From the NCBI GenBank assembly GCA_043228905.1, contig JBHGNT010000020.1:2294001-2358000 (forward strand): a stretch of 64,000 nucleotides of DNA, given 5' to 3'. The position numbers were made by a program, and so were the translations under genes. This document shows positions 39,799-51,938 of this stretch, one piece after another; the first letter of the stretch is position 1, and each line of letters opens with the position of its first letter. The stretch is from Azolla caroliniana. Its lineage: Eukaryota; Polypodiophyta. Under the pieces are notes generated by a model that saw only the letters and a list, made by a program, of their open reading frames with translations, ran no database searches and was not told the DNA's origin.

Positions 39799-42700
39799 AA
39801 CACCGGGTCATTTGAAACAGGTAATATGTCGCATTCTCTTTTTCATATCTTAGTGAGATGTTAAAAAATGCCTTATTTAAGCAGAATTTCAACAAGGCAC
39901 GACGCATGTGTATGTGGTTTATGAAAACATAGCGAAAAAAAGAACTAACTAATATCACATCAACAAAATCATCCGATGTATATTCTATCTACCATGTTTT
40001 TGTCCAAATCTTAGACAAGGGTGTATTTGTCAACACAAGTATAATAGTAACACGGGTCCTTGTGCATATTCTAAAAAGCATGCCCCATTGAATAAGTGAC
40101 TTCTTCTAATTATGTGTGTATATTTAAATATAATACATCTTAAAGCAAATTGTGAACCTTGCAATTAAGAGATACTACTATGTCAAGAGAAAATTTCCAT
40201 TGACACGTGATACATGACACTGTCAATGTATAAATAAACTAGTCTACAATAACATTCCAATCATACGAGTAAATGATAGAGTATAAACTTATCTCCGATA
40301 TACCCCAAATGATAAAGGAGAGTTTAGATAACATGTACACATACAAGTATACTTAATTTCTAAGTTCAATGATTGTTACACGAAAATTATAAGTAAGCTC
40401 AACTTATATATTACGTCAAAATTTAACAATTCATATTGTTCAAAATTTACAATAAGCCATAACCATTCAATCGAATAATAAGTCAGGTAAAGCCGTCTAC
40501 TCCGGATTAGCTCTTTCATCAGGATTTTCCTCATTGGCTTCGTCAGTACGCTAAGTTGAATTGTTAGTATGTTCAGACTCTGAAACGTCTTCTAATTCAA
40601 CAAGTTGCCCTGCGTCTTCATCTATAGTTCCACAAGTTTTCTAAAAGTCATCTGGAACATCTAAGTTTTATTGATATGCTTTGCCCCAACTTCTTGGTCT
40701 TGATCGGGACAACCCCAGATACCTTGGATCCTCATTTTGATGACATTAACTTGCTCAAGGTCCTTCTCTAATGCAACAGAGTTCCTGATAATCTTTAAGG
40801 CATATGTTTTAGTAGTACATGACAGTCGAATGAAATTGCACAGGTAACATCAAACTGAAGAATAGAATATAACGTTAATCTAAATTGATGTAAGTTTTAT
40901 ATTATATACCTGTGTCAGAAAACTAATCTAAAACCCAATGAAAATTTGAAACAATAAAATTTGAAAAAATAAAAAATCTTGGATTTTTAATTGGAATCCA
41001 ATGCGATGCACTAGATTTCAGTTGAAAATCCAAGTTTTTTTTTTGTAATTTTTAAAAAAAATTCCATTAAAAAATAAAAAATGGATTTTCAGCTAAAATA
41101 CTATGCACTACATTATATTTTAGTATATATAGCTAGAATCTAATGCAATGCGTTGGATTAGAGTCGAAAATCCATTTTTCTTTTTTCTTTTTCCAATGTT
41201 ATTTATTTATTTATTTTCCATATAAAAAAATAATAAACGGCTTTTCAACTGAAATCTGATACACTACATCAAATCGTAGTCTATACAGCTAGACATTGAT
41301 GCATTGCATCCGATTTTAGCTGGCAATCCTCTTTCTTTTCAATTGTTTTTCATTTTTTTTTTAAATAAATAAAAATATATTAAAAAAGTGGATTTCCAAC
41401 TGAAATCTAATGCACTACATCGAATTTCAATTAAAAATCCAAATTTCTTTTAGGTTTTTCATAAAACAATTAGATAATAAAAAAATATTACATTTTCAAC
41501 AAAATCTGAACCATTGAGTCAGATTTCAATTGCAAATTAATGTTTTATGAAAAAACATAAGAAAAATATTGGACTTTCATCGGATTTCTGTTGAAACTCA
41601 GTGATTTTGAACGGAAATCCGATGCAGTGCATCGGATTTCCATTGAAAATCCTGTTGAAAACACATCATTTTAAATTGAGAAAATCACAATTTGTTTATT
41701 TTTAACACTTTTTTAGAGAAAAATATAAACAAATAAGAAAATTTGTAAACAAACAAGAAAAAGTGGACTTTCAATGGAAATCCGATGCACTGCATCGGAT
41801 TTCCATTCAAAATCCATTTTTTTCAATTCCTATATATTTATTTATGATAAAAACAAAAACAATTCAAAACAAATACAGAAACAAATTCAAAATATCTGAA
41901 AAATTGGAAACAAATAAGACAAAATGGATTTTCAATAGAAATCCGATGTAGTGCATCGGATTTCTGTTGAAAACCCATTTTTTGCAATTTTTATTTATTT
42001 ATTTATGGGAAAAAATGAAAACAATTTTAAAAAATACAAAAAAAATATTTTAAAATATGAAAATTTGGTAACAAATAGCAAAAAGTGGACTTTCAATAGA
42101 TCGGATTTCCTTTGAAAATTCATTTTTTCAATTTCTATATAGTTATTTATGAGAAAATAGACAAACAAAATACCAAAAAAATTCTAAAAACTATGAAGAT
42201 TTGGAAAAAAAATAAGAAAAAGTGGATTTTCTATGGAAATCCAATGCAATGCATTGGATTTCCATTGAAAATCTATTTTTTTAATATTTATTTATTTTTT
42301 ATAGAAAAAATTCAAATTTTTTTAAAAAAAAAGCAAATTTGGAAAAAAATATGTAAAAGTGGACTTTCAACCAAAATCCGATGCAGTGCATCGGATTTCC
42401 GTTGAAAATCCATTTTTTCAATTTTTATTTATTTTTTTATGGGAAAAATAAAAACAAATTAAAAAACAAATAAAAAAATAAGAAAATTTTCAAAAAAATA
42501 AGAGAAATTGGATTTTCAATTGAATCCGATGCACGGAATTGGATTTCTATTGAAATCTAATTTTTCAATTTTTATTTATTTATTTACGAGTAAAATAAAA
42601 AATGTTTATTTATTTATTTATGGGAAAATGTTTTATTTTTTCAATTTGTATTTATTTATGTATTTTCGGGAAATCCATGCAATGTATCATATTTTAGTCT

Positions 42701-43640
42701 ATGTAGCTAGAATTCAATGCAATGCATTAAAATGCAAGAGTATTTTTTTAATGCAAATTTTTAATAAAATTCCAAGACTTACAAGAATCTGATGCATTAT
42801 ATCCAATTCTAGATGTATAGAGTAAAATTTGACATGTTGCGTCAAATCTAGATGGAATGAATCGGATTTCTGTACGACATCAAAGGCTTACTATGAGAAT
42901 CTAAGAAAAATGGAAAACATCTTTAAGACATTTTTTAGATTCTAATGATTTTGGTAGAAAGCTTCTCTCACATAATCTAATCTTGTAAATGGAAAGTACA
43001 TAATGAAATATCATAACCAAAAAGTGAGGAGGAAAGATGCATCAAGCATATCTACTCTTACATTGGATAATGTTTATATATTAGTGTATGACTTATCTTT
43101 GACCAAAACAAGTTATCTGTGACAGACCACAATGAAGATACTAAAAGAGGATCTGGAATGTGGCTTCAGACACAACACAAAGACAAACAAGAAGCATGAC
43201 TCATAAACTCGATGAGGTTGGATTGCAATTGGATCAACAAAATGCATTAGTTGCCATTGATGATGAGGATGAGACCTCATAAACTCGTACTAGTTCATCT
43301 AATGGGTATGAAGATGATGACGTAAACTTGAAAAATGATTGTCCTGATACGTTAACTATAAATATTGTATTGCACATCAAGATTTGGATTCAGAATTTCT
43401 ATAAATATTGGGGTTAGTCATTTTGGACATTCATTTGTAAGTTTGGCATGTCCATTATTTAGGCATTTTTTTGAACACCTAAATTTCCGTACATGTTAAA
43501 AATCAATATATTTTTGGGTCATTTTTAAAATTCCTTTATGCATGCGGCACCCCTTTTTGTGAATCACCCTAATTTGTGTCATTTTTTGATGGACAGTTCT
43601 CAAAATGCGACATATTACCTGTTTCAAATGTCCCGGTGTT
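39799..43640. mobile_element. TIR element N, candidate DNA transposon
   Basis: A 37-bp terminal inverted repeat (39799-39835 against 43604-43640, one mismatch), starting AACACCGGG, flanked by GGAA on both sides (39795-39798, 43641-43644). The 3.8 kb interior is AT-rich. No intact transposase is present. Weak coding remnants, acidic and full of stops, lie at 40500-40790 (minus) and 43200-43420 (plus). From about 40970 to 42560 it has an array of palindromic units. The superfamily is unclear; 4 bp is an unusual duplication length. Confidence 0.65.
40970..42560. repeat. Array of about 12 palindromic units in element N
   Basis: Units contain a near-perfect palindrome of about 46 bp built around CCGATGCAGTGCATCGG with arms GATTTTCAATGG and CCATTGAAAATC. 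Examples are at 41763, 41922, 42223, 42357 and 42505; earlier copies are more diverged. Units recur every 90-160 bp, separated by A/T-rich linkers. Confidence 0.8.
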
Positions 43641-43922
43641 GGAATGTAAAGAAACACCCGATAATAGAATTCTATCTTCTCTGATTTTCTGTGTATAGCT
43701 ACGGCTAATTCAGTGTGGGTGTCTTGAATACTTAAGCGTTGTAGTACGTAAGTGTAACCCTTAATAGGGATTCGGTTGTAGCCGTCTTCCATTATACGCT
43801 GATAGGTTACAGGGGTTCTTCCCTTACGCATTACGCTTAAACACCTGTTCGTTGTTCCACACCCACTTTGAGGTGTAGGTCGAAGGACTGACCGCGGACC
43901 GTGTTCCTAAGCGGTAACACTT

Positions 43923-44690
43923 TTGGCACACTTGGTGATCTATGTTTCCTCACAGACGAGCAACAACGAATGGATGTTTAGCCGCAGACGACCCAGAGAA
44001 CCAACACGACAAGACCGGCCAATAACAAGGTACGTCACATGCCAGGCAAAAGAACGCGCACGGCGAAGGCCGCGCCTCAGCGACCTTAGTACTACCTGCC
44101 GTGAGTGCAAAGGGGATCCTTCGCTCCCCAAATACCTCGACAAGACGCGGGGACCACGCTCACCACAGCCACCCTGTGGTCTTTCCCGATCCGTCGTAGC
44201 TCCCACTATGGCCTTTGCCTACCCCCGCTTTAACGGCGAAACCGACGCCGCAACGCATATTCACATGTTACTGAATGTCTGGAATGGAAACCACATGGCG
44301 CAAAATCTCTCCGAGACGGTGGCACACCAGTCGAAAATGACGGAGTTCGGATTAACACTAGATAGGCATGCAACGTTTTGGCATTCACAGATGGATTTAC
44401 CAGCCATAACAACCTTTGATCAGCTGCAGTCCGCTTTCTTGCGATTCTTCCATCGGAGGGTTCCACAACGCGAGATTCTCGGGCAGTTTTATACAATTAA
44501 GAAACTATCGACCGAGACGATAGCGAACTTTAGCTTACGTTTCCAAAATTTACGACGGAAACTGGAACGAAGCCCCGCGGAGGAAGAGGCTCGGGAAACA
44601 TTTCTAGCAGCTTTATGCTGGCCCATCCAAGCAACGCTCAACAACAATATCGTGAAAGGGGAAACGGGGTCGAATCATCCCACGCAGAAG
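43923..44690 (+). CDS. Gypsy-M Gag, N-terminal part, fused by inversion to Copia-L
   Basis: Encodes a gypsy Gag capsid region: PRFNGETDAATHIHMLL, HATFWHSQMDL, FDQLQSAFLRFFHRR, ETIANFSLRFQNLRRKL. The native start may be the ATG at 44208 (MAFAYPRF). The ORF stays open past the inversion breakpoint, giving a 436-codon chimera (43923-45233) whose C-terminal half is Copia-L integrase. The rest of Gag lies inverted at 49095-49702. Confidence 0.85.
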
Positions 44691-47640
44691 AAGAGAGGGC
44701 GGATGTTCATTCTCGATTCACACGAGATGAAATCCGCCATGTTCGCGAAAAGCACGAAAGCCGACTTCGACATAGAGCTATGGCATAAGCGAATCGGCAA
44801 CATCAATCTCAACAAACTCAAAGCAATGAAATCGAAAGGAGTCGTCATCGGAATCCCGACATTCAAAGAGAAGGAGATTGAAGGTGTATGCAAAGCGTGC
44901 CAATTCGGCAAGCAACACCGGCACCCATTTCTGAAGGAGCGGAATGTGAGCAAAGGCGTACTCGACGTAATTCATTCCGATGTATGGGGTCCGGCTCAAA
45001 CGGCGACATTCGGTGGATGCCGATATTACGTGCTCTTCATCGACGACTTTTCTAGGCACACTTGGATCTACCCGATGCGGCAAAACAGCGAAGTGTTTGG
45101 ACACTTCCAAAATTTCAAGAATGAAGTCGAGAAAGCCACGGCCCGACATGTACGATGCCTTCGATCGGATGGCGACAAGGAGTACTTCTCGGACGATTTC
45201 ACGACGTATCTCCGAAAGGAAGGAATTCGGTGAGAATTCACTTGCCGACACACTCCGCAACAAAACGGAGTAGCCGAGCGCAAAAATCGGCACATCCTCG
45301 AAGTAGCGTGGGCCATGATGAACGAGAAGCATATGCCCAAGTCATATTGGGCCGAAGCGGCAAATACGGCCGTCTACCTAATGAACCGGTACACAACATC
45401 CGGCGTGCACGAGGTCACTCCGCACGAAAGATTCTTCGGAAAGAAGCCGAACCTATCACCTGTTCGGATATTCGGCTCCATTGCGTACGTCCACATCCCC
45501 GATGAGAAGCGTCAAAAGCTCGACCCGAAGTCGGAGAAATGTATCCTCGTAGGATACTCACTGGAGCAAAAGGGGTACAAGTGCTACAACCCTTCAACTC
45601 GAAAATCTCGAGTAAGTGGAGACGTCGTCTTTGACGAGTCTGCATCCTAGTACGCACCAGAGACAACTCCGACTCCGACTCCGCTCGACCCGGAATCTGC
45701 CGACCGAGAGATCGAGGATGAAGATCGCCCTACGCGCATGATTGAAGAAAGTCCGATCATGACCCGATTGAGCGGACCACAAAAGCCTTTGAGCGATCAA
45801 AGCACATCACGGCCTAGCCCTAAGATGGACAAAGGCAAGGAGAAAATGGCGGAATATGAAGACGATCGCTTCGACAACGATGAATCGACTCACTCACTCG
45901 ACAGTGAGTTCGGCAGTTTCGAGGTACCAATCGGAGCCAAGAAAGCCCTCATTTCTGCAAATGAAAAGCTCCGCCGATCCAATCGTGAAAAGAACCCCGT
46001 AAGCCGATTCGGATACAACGATTATATGGCGTACCATTACACCTTTATGATGAAGGTAGCGACAGTACGGGAGCTGGAAACCTTTTCGGAAGCCGCGAAG
46101 GACCGGCAATGGATCGAAGCAATTAACGAGGAGATGCAGGCACTACAGAAGAACGAGACGTGAAATCTCGTTCCCACCTCACCACACAAAAAGGCGATCG
46201 GATGCAGATGGATCTACAAGGTGAAGTACAACGCCGATTGCTCCGTAAACTGCTACAAAGCTCGACTCGTAGCGAAAGGATACGCTAAGATGCATGGCGT
46301 CGACTACGAAGAGACCTTTGCCCCGGTCGCAAAGATGACGATGGTGCGGACCGTAATTGCGATTGTCGCGGCAAAAGGGTGGCACCTCCATCAAATGGAT
46401 GTCAAGAACGCCTTTCTACAAGGCGAATTAGAAGAGGAGGTGTACATGATCCAACCACCCGGCTTCAACTCGAGCACCCATCGGAAAGCTGTTTGCCGAC
46501 TCAAGAAGCCACTCTACGGCCTCAAGCAAGCACCGTGTGCTTGGCATTCGAAGATAACGCAATATCTTCATCAAATCGGCTTCCGTATGTCAAAATCGGA
46601 TAACTCCCTCTACATACGAAGCGATTCCGCAAGTCCGATCATCATCATTTTATATGTGGATGACCTAGTCATTGGAGGTGAGCATCTCGTCGAAATCAAT
46701 AAAGTCAAATCCCTCCTTTCTAACAAGTTCGAGATGACGGACATGAAGGAGCTCCACTACTTCCTCGGCATCGAGGTAATTCGGACTCTGGCCGGAATCA
46801 TGATCTCTCAACGGCGCTACATTCTCAACTTGTTATACAAGTTTGGGATGGCTGAGTGCAAATCCGTGGCAACCCCGCTCGATCGTAATCTCAAACTAGA
46901 TGCAAACTACGGCACCAAAGCGTGTGAGCCAATTCAGTATCGGCAACTCATCGGGAGTCTCATCTACCTCATGAATCACACGACCCAATCTCAGTTATCC
47001 GGTAGGTCTCCTTACCCAATTCATGCAAACACCGCATGATACTCACTTGGATTGCGCTAAGCGAGTTCTACGCTACGTCAGTGGCACAATGGATTGCGGC
47101 ATCCTCTACAAGACCGCGATGCCAATACGACTCGAGGGGTACACAGATGCCGATTGGGCCGGCTACAAAGCTGATAGAAGATCAACCTCCGCATTTGTTT
47201 TCTCCCTCGGCAGCGAAGCAATATCCTGGAGTAGCAAGAAGCAGCCTAGAGTCGCTCTTTCGAGTACGGAGGCGGAATACAGGGGCGCAACCCTAGCTGC
47301 GTGTGAAGCCGTATGGCTCAAGAGGATTTTGAAGGATCTAGGCGTACCCATCAAGGATCCGACTTCCCTTTAATGCGACAACATGAGCAGTATCTATCTG
47401 GCTCGGAACCCGGTGTTCCACGCGCGGACAAAGCACATCGAAGTGCACTATCACTTCATCCGAGAGCACGTTCTGGCTGGCGATGTTGACCTACAGCACA
47501 TTAGCACCAATCTTCAAACGGCCGACATCTTCACTAAAGCCTTAGGAACCGACAAGCTATGGCAATTCATGACCGATCTCGGATTGACGATCCCTGACCT
47601 GCCAAACTTGAGGGGGAGTACTGAAGACACTACGCAATAA
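44690..47640 (+). pseudogene. Copia-L integrase, RT and RNase H (inverted 3' half)
   Basis: Begins with GRMFILDS of the pre-integrase domain (HKRIGNINLNKL, CKACQFGKQH), then integrase with SDVWGPAQ, RSDGDKEYF and EVTPHERFFGKKPN, then RT (46221-47039) with DVKNAFLQG, SLYGLKQAP-like PLYGLKQAP and an intact catalytic IILYVDDLVIGG, and RNase H to 47640. Stops at 45231 (TGA where Arg is expected), 45648 (TAG for Trp), 46161 (TGA for Trp) and 47371 break an otherwise long frame; a frameshift lies near 47030. Confidence 0.9.
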
Positions 47641-47903
47641 CGCGTGGATTCCGCAACCACGCAACGAAGTAGCGAAGAGCCGATCTACCGCGCAAAGTTG
47701 CGAAGAAAGACGCAAGCCGAAGCACAGACCTTGCAACTACGCACGCAAGCCGAAGCACAGACTTTGCACAACACAAGCTGGAGCACGAACTCCGCAACTC
47801 CGCATAAAGCGAGCCAACGCGAGTCGACGCGGACTCCGCAAAGCGAGTTGAAGCGGATTTCGGATACCGTATGAAATCGACCTGACTTGAGCTTGAGGGG
47901 GCG
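47641..47903 (+). other. Copia-L 3' untranslated region with short repeats and polypurine tract
   Basis: Contains two copies of an ACGCAAGCCGAAGCACAGAC-type unit (about 47710-47765) and related AACTCCGCA motifs, then the polypurine tract TTGAGGGGGCG next to the LTR. Copia-P has a charged coding extension in the same place. Confidence 0.6.
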
Positions 47904-48274
47904 TGTTGAGAATCAAGCTCAACTTGGTCTAGTGTGTGAACTCACCTTGAGAGTGAAGAGACACTCCAACGGTCAAGAGTCACCATTATGTCACCACTTT
48001 GTATTCTAGCATTTAGTATGAGTCATAGAATCATATTCTATGACACATAACTTATGAGCTTTCACATTCCCCATGCTCCATGAGGCTTGTAGTTAATGAA
48101 GAGAGAGGGTGACTACATAAAGCACCCTCCTCCCACCTTGTATAATGTTGAGTTTTTCTCCTTTGTTAATATACTTTTACCTTGCGTATTCTCTGTGTTT
48201 CTCTCTCTCTCTTACACACACACACAACTCACATCTCTTCTGCTTCACAAGAATCCATCTCTTGATTCTTTACA
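47904..48274 (+). repeat. Copia-L 3' LTR (inverted copy)
   Basis: 371 bp, TGTTGAGAATCAAGC...GATTCTTTACA, followed by GGTCT, the complement of the AGACC duplication at 54662-54666. The two LTRs face each other because the segment was inverted. Confidence 0.93.
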
Positions 48275-49702
48275 GGTCTGCCCAGAAGCACTGGGTACGC
48301 TCCTGGGGCGTCCAAAGCGAGGACGACCGCAGAGATGTCGAAGCGGTGTCCGCCCACGATGATGCCTATTTTGCGAATTAACCCCAACGGTCGCACTAAG
48401 CGGGTATCTGCCATGCGAAGCCAGAATGGACACACCTCCCATTCGGAAATGCCCAACTGCTCGCAAGTTTTCGCGCTAATTACATTGACGCCTGAGCCAC
48501 CGTCTATTACGCATCCCGGAACTTCCTGTTCGTGCAATATTACTGTAATAACCGGGTTGTGCTGATCCACCATCGGTGGTCCATCGCTGACGTCTATTAG
48601 GTTTGTGGCGACGCTTGCCCCGGGTATGCCCGCCACCTGTGCTTCCATGGTCTGGCGGAAACGTGGAACTAGCTGTAGCAGTTTTTCCATGGTTAACGTT
48701 ATTTCACAGCCTGCTAACACTTGCCAAATGGGGTTTGGACCCGGTCTTTCGTTCTCTGTACTCTCCATTGTGTTTGTGGACTCCTGCCACATACGTTCCG
48801 TATTTGTCACGTTTTCTTTTTCCACCCACGCTTGGGCTTGTCGGCGTACCTCATCTTGCGCAGCCCAATCCGCCATTTTTGTTTGTTGGCGTGCCGTGAC
48901 TTGTTGCACCTCCGTCGTAATCGTATTGACAGCGGGCCCCTTTCCCTTACGTGTTGGGCATTGCGTGGCATAATGTCCGGGTTGCTGACAAATAAAACAA
49001 TGGATGCTTGATTCTCCCTTCTCGGCTCCAGGTGGTGTGTGCCGCTCTCCGGGTACTACTTGCTCTTCGCGGTCCGGCCTCGTTTGTCGGAACATACGCG
49101 GTGGTTGTTGTTGGTCCCGTCGTTGTTCCTGGTGCCGCTCATCCCCGAGCCTCCGTTGTAACGCCGGTGATCCCTATACTACCGTGGTTTACCCCGATAG
49201 CCATTGAAGCCGCCCCGTTTGTTTGTCGGCCGTTGATTCTCGTAGCGCCGACCCTCTTTGGCGTAACTCGGATGTCCACGATAATCCTCGTCCTCTGGTT
49301 CGTCCTCCTCGGAATCTTTGTGATTCCGGCGATTCCGGTTGTACCGATCCTCCCACGGGTTGCGATCCTTATACCGGGGTTGGTCTTCTTGCCTCCTTTG
49401 TTCAGCCCAGTGCGGTTGACGCTGTGTGTCCATGCTGTGGACTGCGGGAGTGCCTCTGTTTAACATATTGTACTCGCATTGGTCGACTGTGTGAGCCTTT
49501 GAGTGGCAGATTGGGCAGTGGTTTCGCATATTGCAGCCCACTGCGGAATGCCCCGAATTCAAGCAAATCGTGCACTGGATTGCTTGACGAAATTGGCGTT
49601 CCTCATCCTGAGGTAACGCCTGTCGTAAGGAGGACATAGAAAACCTTTCCTCCTCGTCATCCACCTCGAGTTGTAACGCTCGTTCAATTACCATATCCGC
49701 CG
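48275..49702 (-). pseudogene. Gypsy-M Gag C-terminus and protease (inverted)
   Basis: Read on the minus strand: Gag continues from 49702 (ADMVIERALQLEVDDEEE) to two zinc knuckles, CTICLNSGHSAVGC and CPICHSKAHTVDQC, an acidic Arg-rich stretch, a third knuckle CFICQQPGHYATQC (49095 frame) and a retropepsin VIDGGSGVNVIS whose triplet is D-G-G. It ends at YPVLLGRP next to the Copia-L LTR. The following WLRTTN is found at 54667 on the plus strand, which shows the inversion and the insertion point. Confidence 0.9.
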
Positions 49703-50264
49703 TTTCGATGAAGCACCCTTCTTGGTCGAATCGTACTTGCATCCCTTGCTCAACCATTTGGCCGACCGAGACCAAATTCTTTGTGATGGTGGGTACATGC
49801 AAGACATTTTTAATGTATGTTTGCTTACACCTTTCGCCGAACGGAACATTGCCGATGTACCGAATCGGGTGCGTAGTGTCATCTCCGGTTTCGACATAAC
49901 CGGGTCGCTCCGGCTCTCGAAGTTCGAGAAACCATTCTTTGTGGGATGTCATATGTTTTGAGGCTCCGGAGTCAACAAACCATACGTCCTCCGGATTGAG
50001 GGCACTAGTTGAGGTAGAGGCCGACATAGACTTTGCTATATGTTTCATCATGAACATTCCCCCACGGTCGGAGTTGTATGCGTACATTCCACCACGATCC
50101 TCGTACTCGGAGTTGTGCCCGTACATTCAGCTATACTCTTCATAGTCGGAATTGTGCACGTAATTCGTGAGTTGTCGGCTTGTGGAAGCTGATTCACGCA
50201 TCTTCTTGTGGCACTCTTCTTCGTGGTGGCCGAGCTTTCCGCAATATCTGCATTCGGTTGCGTT
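49703..50264 (-). pseudogene. Copia-L zinc knuckle and protease
   Basis: Knuckle CRYCGKLGHHEEEC at about 50250-50200, a stop at 50127-50129, then protease FVDSGASKHMTS with intact D-S-G and PTITKNLVSVGQMVEQGM, ending at GCFIE at the inversion breakpoint. Confidence 0.88.
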
Positions 50265-50312
50265 TTGACGGCTCGGGCCGGAGTGGAAGCTCCCCCTTCT
50301 TGCGAAGGTTCC

Positions 50313-51044
50313 TCATTGGCCTCCGTTTTGCGACCGAAATTGGGAGTTGTTGTCGTAGGTCGGACCTCGTCCCCCTTGTCCTTGGCCGAATCGGCCTCTC
50401 ACTCGTCCGCGTCCTCTTCCTCCATTAGAGTGCGTGTAGAGTATGTGGCCTTCCAACTCATTGCTCCTTGTACGCACGTGGTTTTCTTTGACCAATAGCA
50501 TTGATTGGAGCTCGAAGAAGGAGGGAGATTTCTCCCGTGCTAGAACGGCGGTTCGCATCGCGCCGAACCGTGGTGCGAGGCCGCCGAGGCATATTTGCAC
50601 CATTTCATCATCATCTATAGTTACGCTTATTGAGCCGAGCGAGTCGCAAAGCTCCTTGATCTTCAAGGTGTATGTCGTGATGGACATATCCCTTTGTTGA
50701 ATGTTGTTCAACTCTTGGCGGAGTTGAAGCTTCCTCGCGGTCGTGTTGGCGGTGAAAATCTTTCGTAGGTTTTCCCACGCTTCCTTCGGCGTCTTGGCTT
50801 CTCGAATGTAACCAAGCATGTGGTCGTGAACACATGTCACCAAACAATACATCACGCGGCTTGCGGCTTGGTCCCATGTCGTGTATCCGGGAGCCGCTTC
50901 GGCGGGTCGGTCTTCATACGCTCCTTTGATGTAGCTCCAATAGCCTTGTCCGACAAGGTATTGGTGCATCTTGTACTCCCAAGATGCGAAGTTGTTTCGA
51001 TCCAACTTCTCGGTAGGGAGAGCGCTCCCCATTTGAGTATTCAT
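50313..51044 (-). CDS. Copia-L Gag
   Basis: 243 codons, complete copia Gag (LPTEKLDRNNFASWEYKMHQ; AKTPKEAWENLRKIF; YTLKIKELCDSLGS) with a Gly/Arg-rich C-terminus. Homologous to Copia-P Gag. Its 5' flank is not the Copia leader but insert U; the original 5' copy of the gene start is at 53821-54126. Confidence 0.9.
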   Translation of the reverse strand: MNTQMGSALPTEKLDRNNFASWEYKMHQYLVGQGYWSYIKGAYEDRPAEAAPGYTTWDQAASRVMYCLVTCVHDHMLGYIREAKTPKEAWENLRKIFTANTTARKLQLRQELNNIQQRDMSITTYTLKIKELCDSLGSISVTIDDDEMVQICLGGLAPRFGAMRTAVLAREKSPSFFELQSMLLVKENHVRTRSNELEGHILYTHSNGGRGRGRVRGRFGQGQGGRGPTYDNNSQFRSQNGGQ

Positions 51045-51054
51045 TATGTCGATT
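50739..51054 (-). repeat. Duplicated Copia-L gag segment, copy X1
   Basis: 316 bp covering the first ~100 Gag codons and 10 bp of leader, repeated directly at 53821-54136 with about five differences. The two copies flank insert U. Confidence 0.9.
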
Positions 51055-51147
51055 TTTAATTTGACCGTGAAGTCGAAACAAGGAGTGCGGAGGTAGGCAA
51101 TTGGTGGGTGAAATATGTAAGATGTAGAGTTATAGAGAAAAGGTTTA

Positions 51148-51220
51148 GGGTTTAGGAATTAGGGTTTGAGTTTTGGTTTAGGTTTAGGGTTAGGGTTAGG
51201 GTTTAAGAATTAGGGTTTAG
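51148..51220 (+). repeat. Interstitial telomere-like repeats (R1; copy in R2)
   Basis: Degenerate TTTAGGG/TTAGGG units in about 70 bp, repeated at 53740-53820. Too short and interrupted to be a real telomere. Confidence 0.7.
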
Positions 51221-51905
51221 TGTTTGTTTTGGGCTTAGGTTTTAGAGGGTAGAAGGGTTTACGATTAAGTGCAAGAGGGGATAAAGTGAAAAGAAACACC
51301 AAGAATAATTTGAGCACACCCAAATCATTTGACAAACTTGGTGTAAGTGAGGCATAATAAGAGATAGAGGAAGGGGAGGGGGAGAGAGAGAGAGAGAGAG
51401 AGACGAGGGATTAATCACTAACATTAAAATTAGAAACAAGGTAAAACATAACCATAAGCTAAATAGTCTAGATTAGAGAGAGGGAGAGATTAAGAAGGAG
51501 ACTAATTTTCATTAAGAAAAAGGAAAAATTACAATACGATGGGTAATGGTCATGAGCAAACTAGTTTCACCCCCTACGGGGCTCATCAGTGCTACCATGA
51601 CCATTCGGGGTGGATAGGTTTATATAGGGAGTTTTCGGAGTGGCTTTAGAGAAATGACAATAGGGAGTGGGGTTGTTGTGCTTATGGATGTGATTGAAAG
51701 GGGTGGAAAGATTTGGAGAAGAAGGAAGAGGATTTTATGGGCTTTAATGTGATAAGGGGAAGGCTTTGGTATGAGGTTATATTGTGAAAGGAGGGATAAG
51801 AAGAAAAGGGAGAGTTTAGGATATAAAATGTAAAAAGTGAGGAAATATAAGGGGCATTAAGAGAGAGGGGGAAACAAGGCTTACGTGAGATGATGAGAAG
51901 GGAAG

Positions 51906-51938
<33 letters not shown>

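Larger units (their letters stand above)
39564..43919 (+). repeat. Gypsy-M 5' LTR carrying TIR element N
   Basis: Starts TGTTAAAAAACAAG in the middle of Copia-B pol and ends GCGGTAACA before gag. It has a TATA box (TTATATAAG, about 39693). Without element N and one GGAA copy it is about 510 bp. The other LTR is not in the window, so the start is inferred from the break in Copia-B. Confidence 0.7.

Noticed and set aside
40500-40790. A host gene exon on the minus strand
   Set aside because: Short acidic coding-like pieces with stops in every frame, inside TIR element N; more likely a decayed transposase or captured fragment.
40970-42560. CRISPR-like array of spaced palindromes
   Set aside because: Spacers are AT-rich and themselves related, units are diverged, and the setting is a plant transposon.
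48096-49011. Plus-strand ORFs overlapping 48275-49702
   Set aside because: Shadows of the inverted gypsy Gag-protease, which has clear zinc knuckles and a retropepsin motif on the minus strand.
51148-51220. Telomere or chromosome end
   Set aside because: Only about 70 bp of degenerate TTTAGGG, within a retrotransposon and repeated in R2; interstitial.
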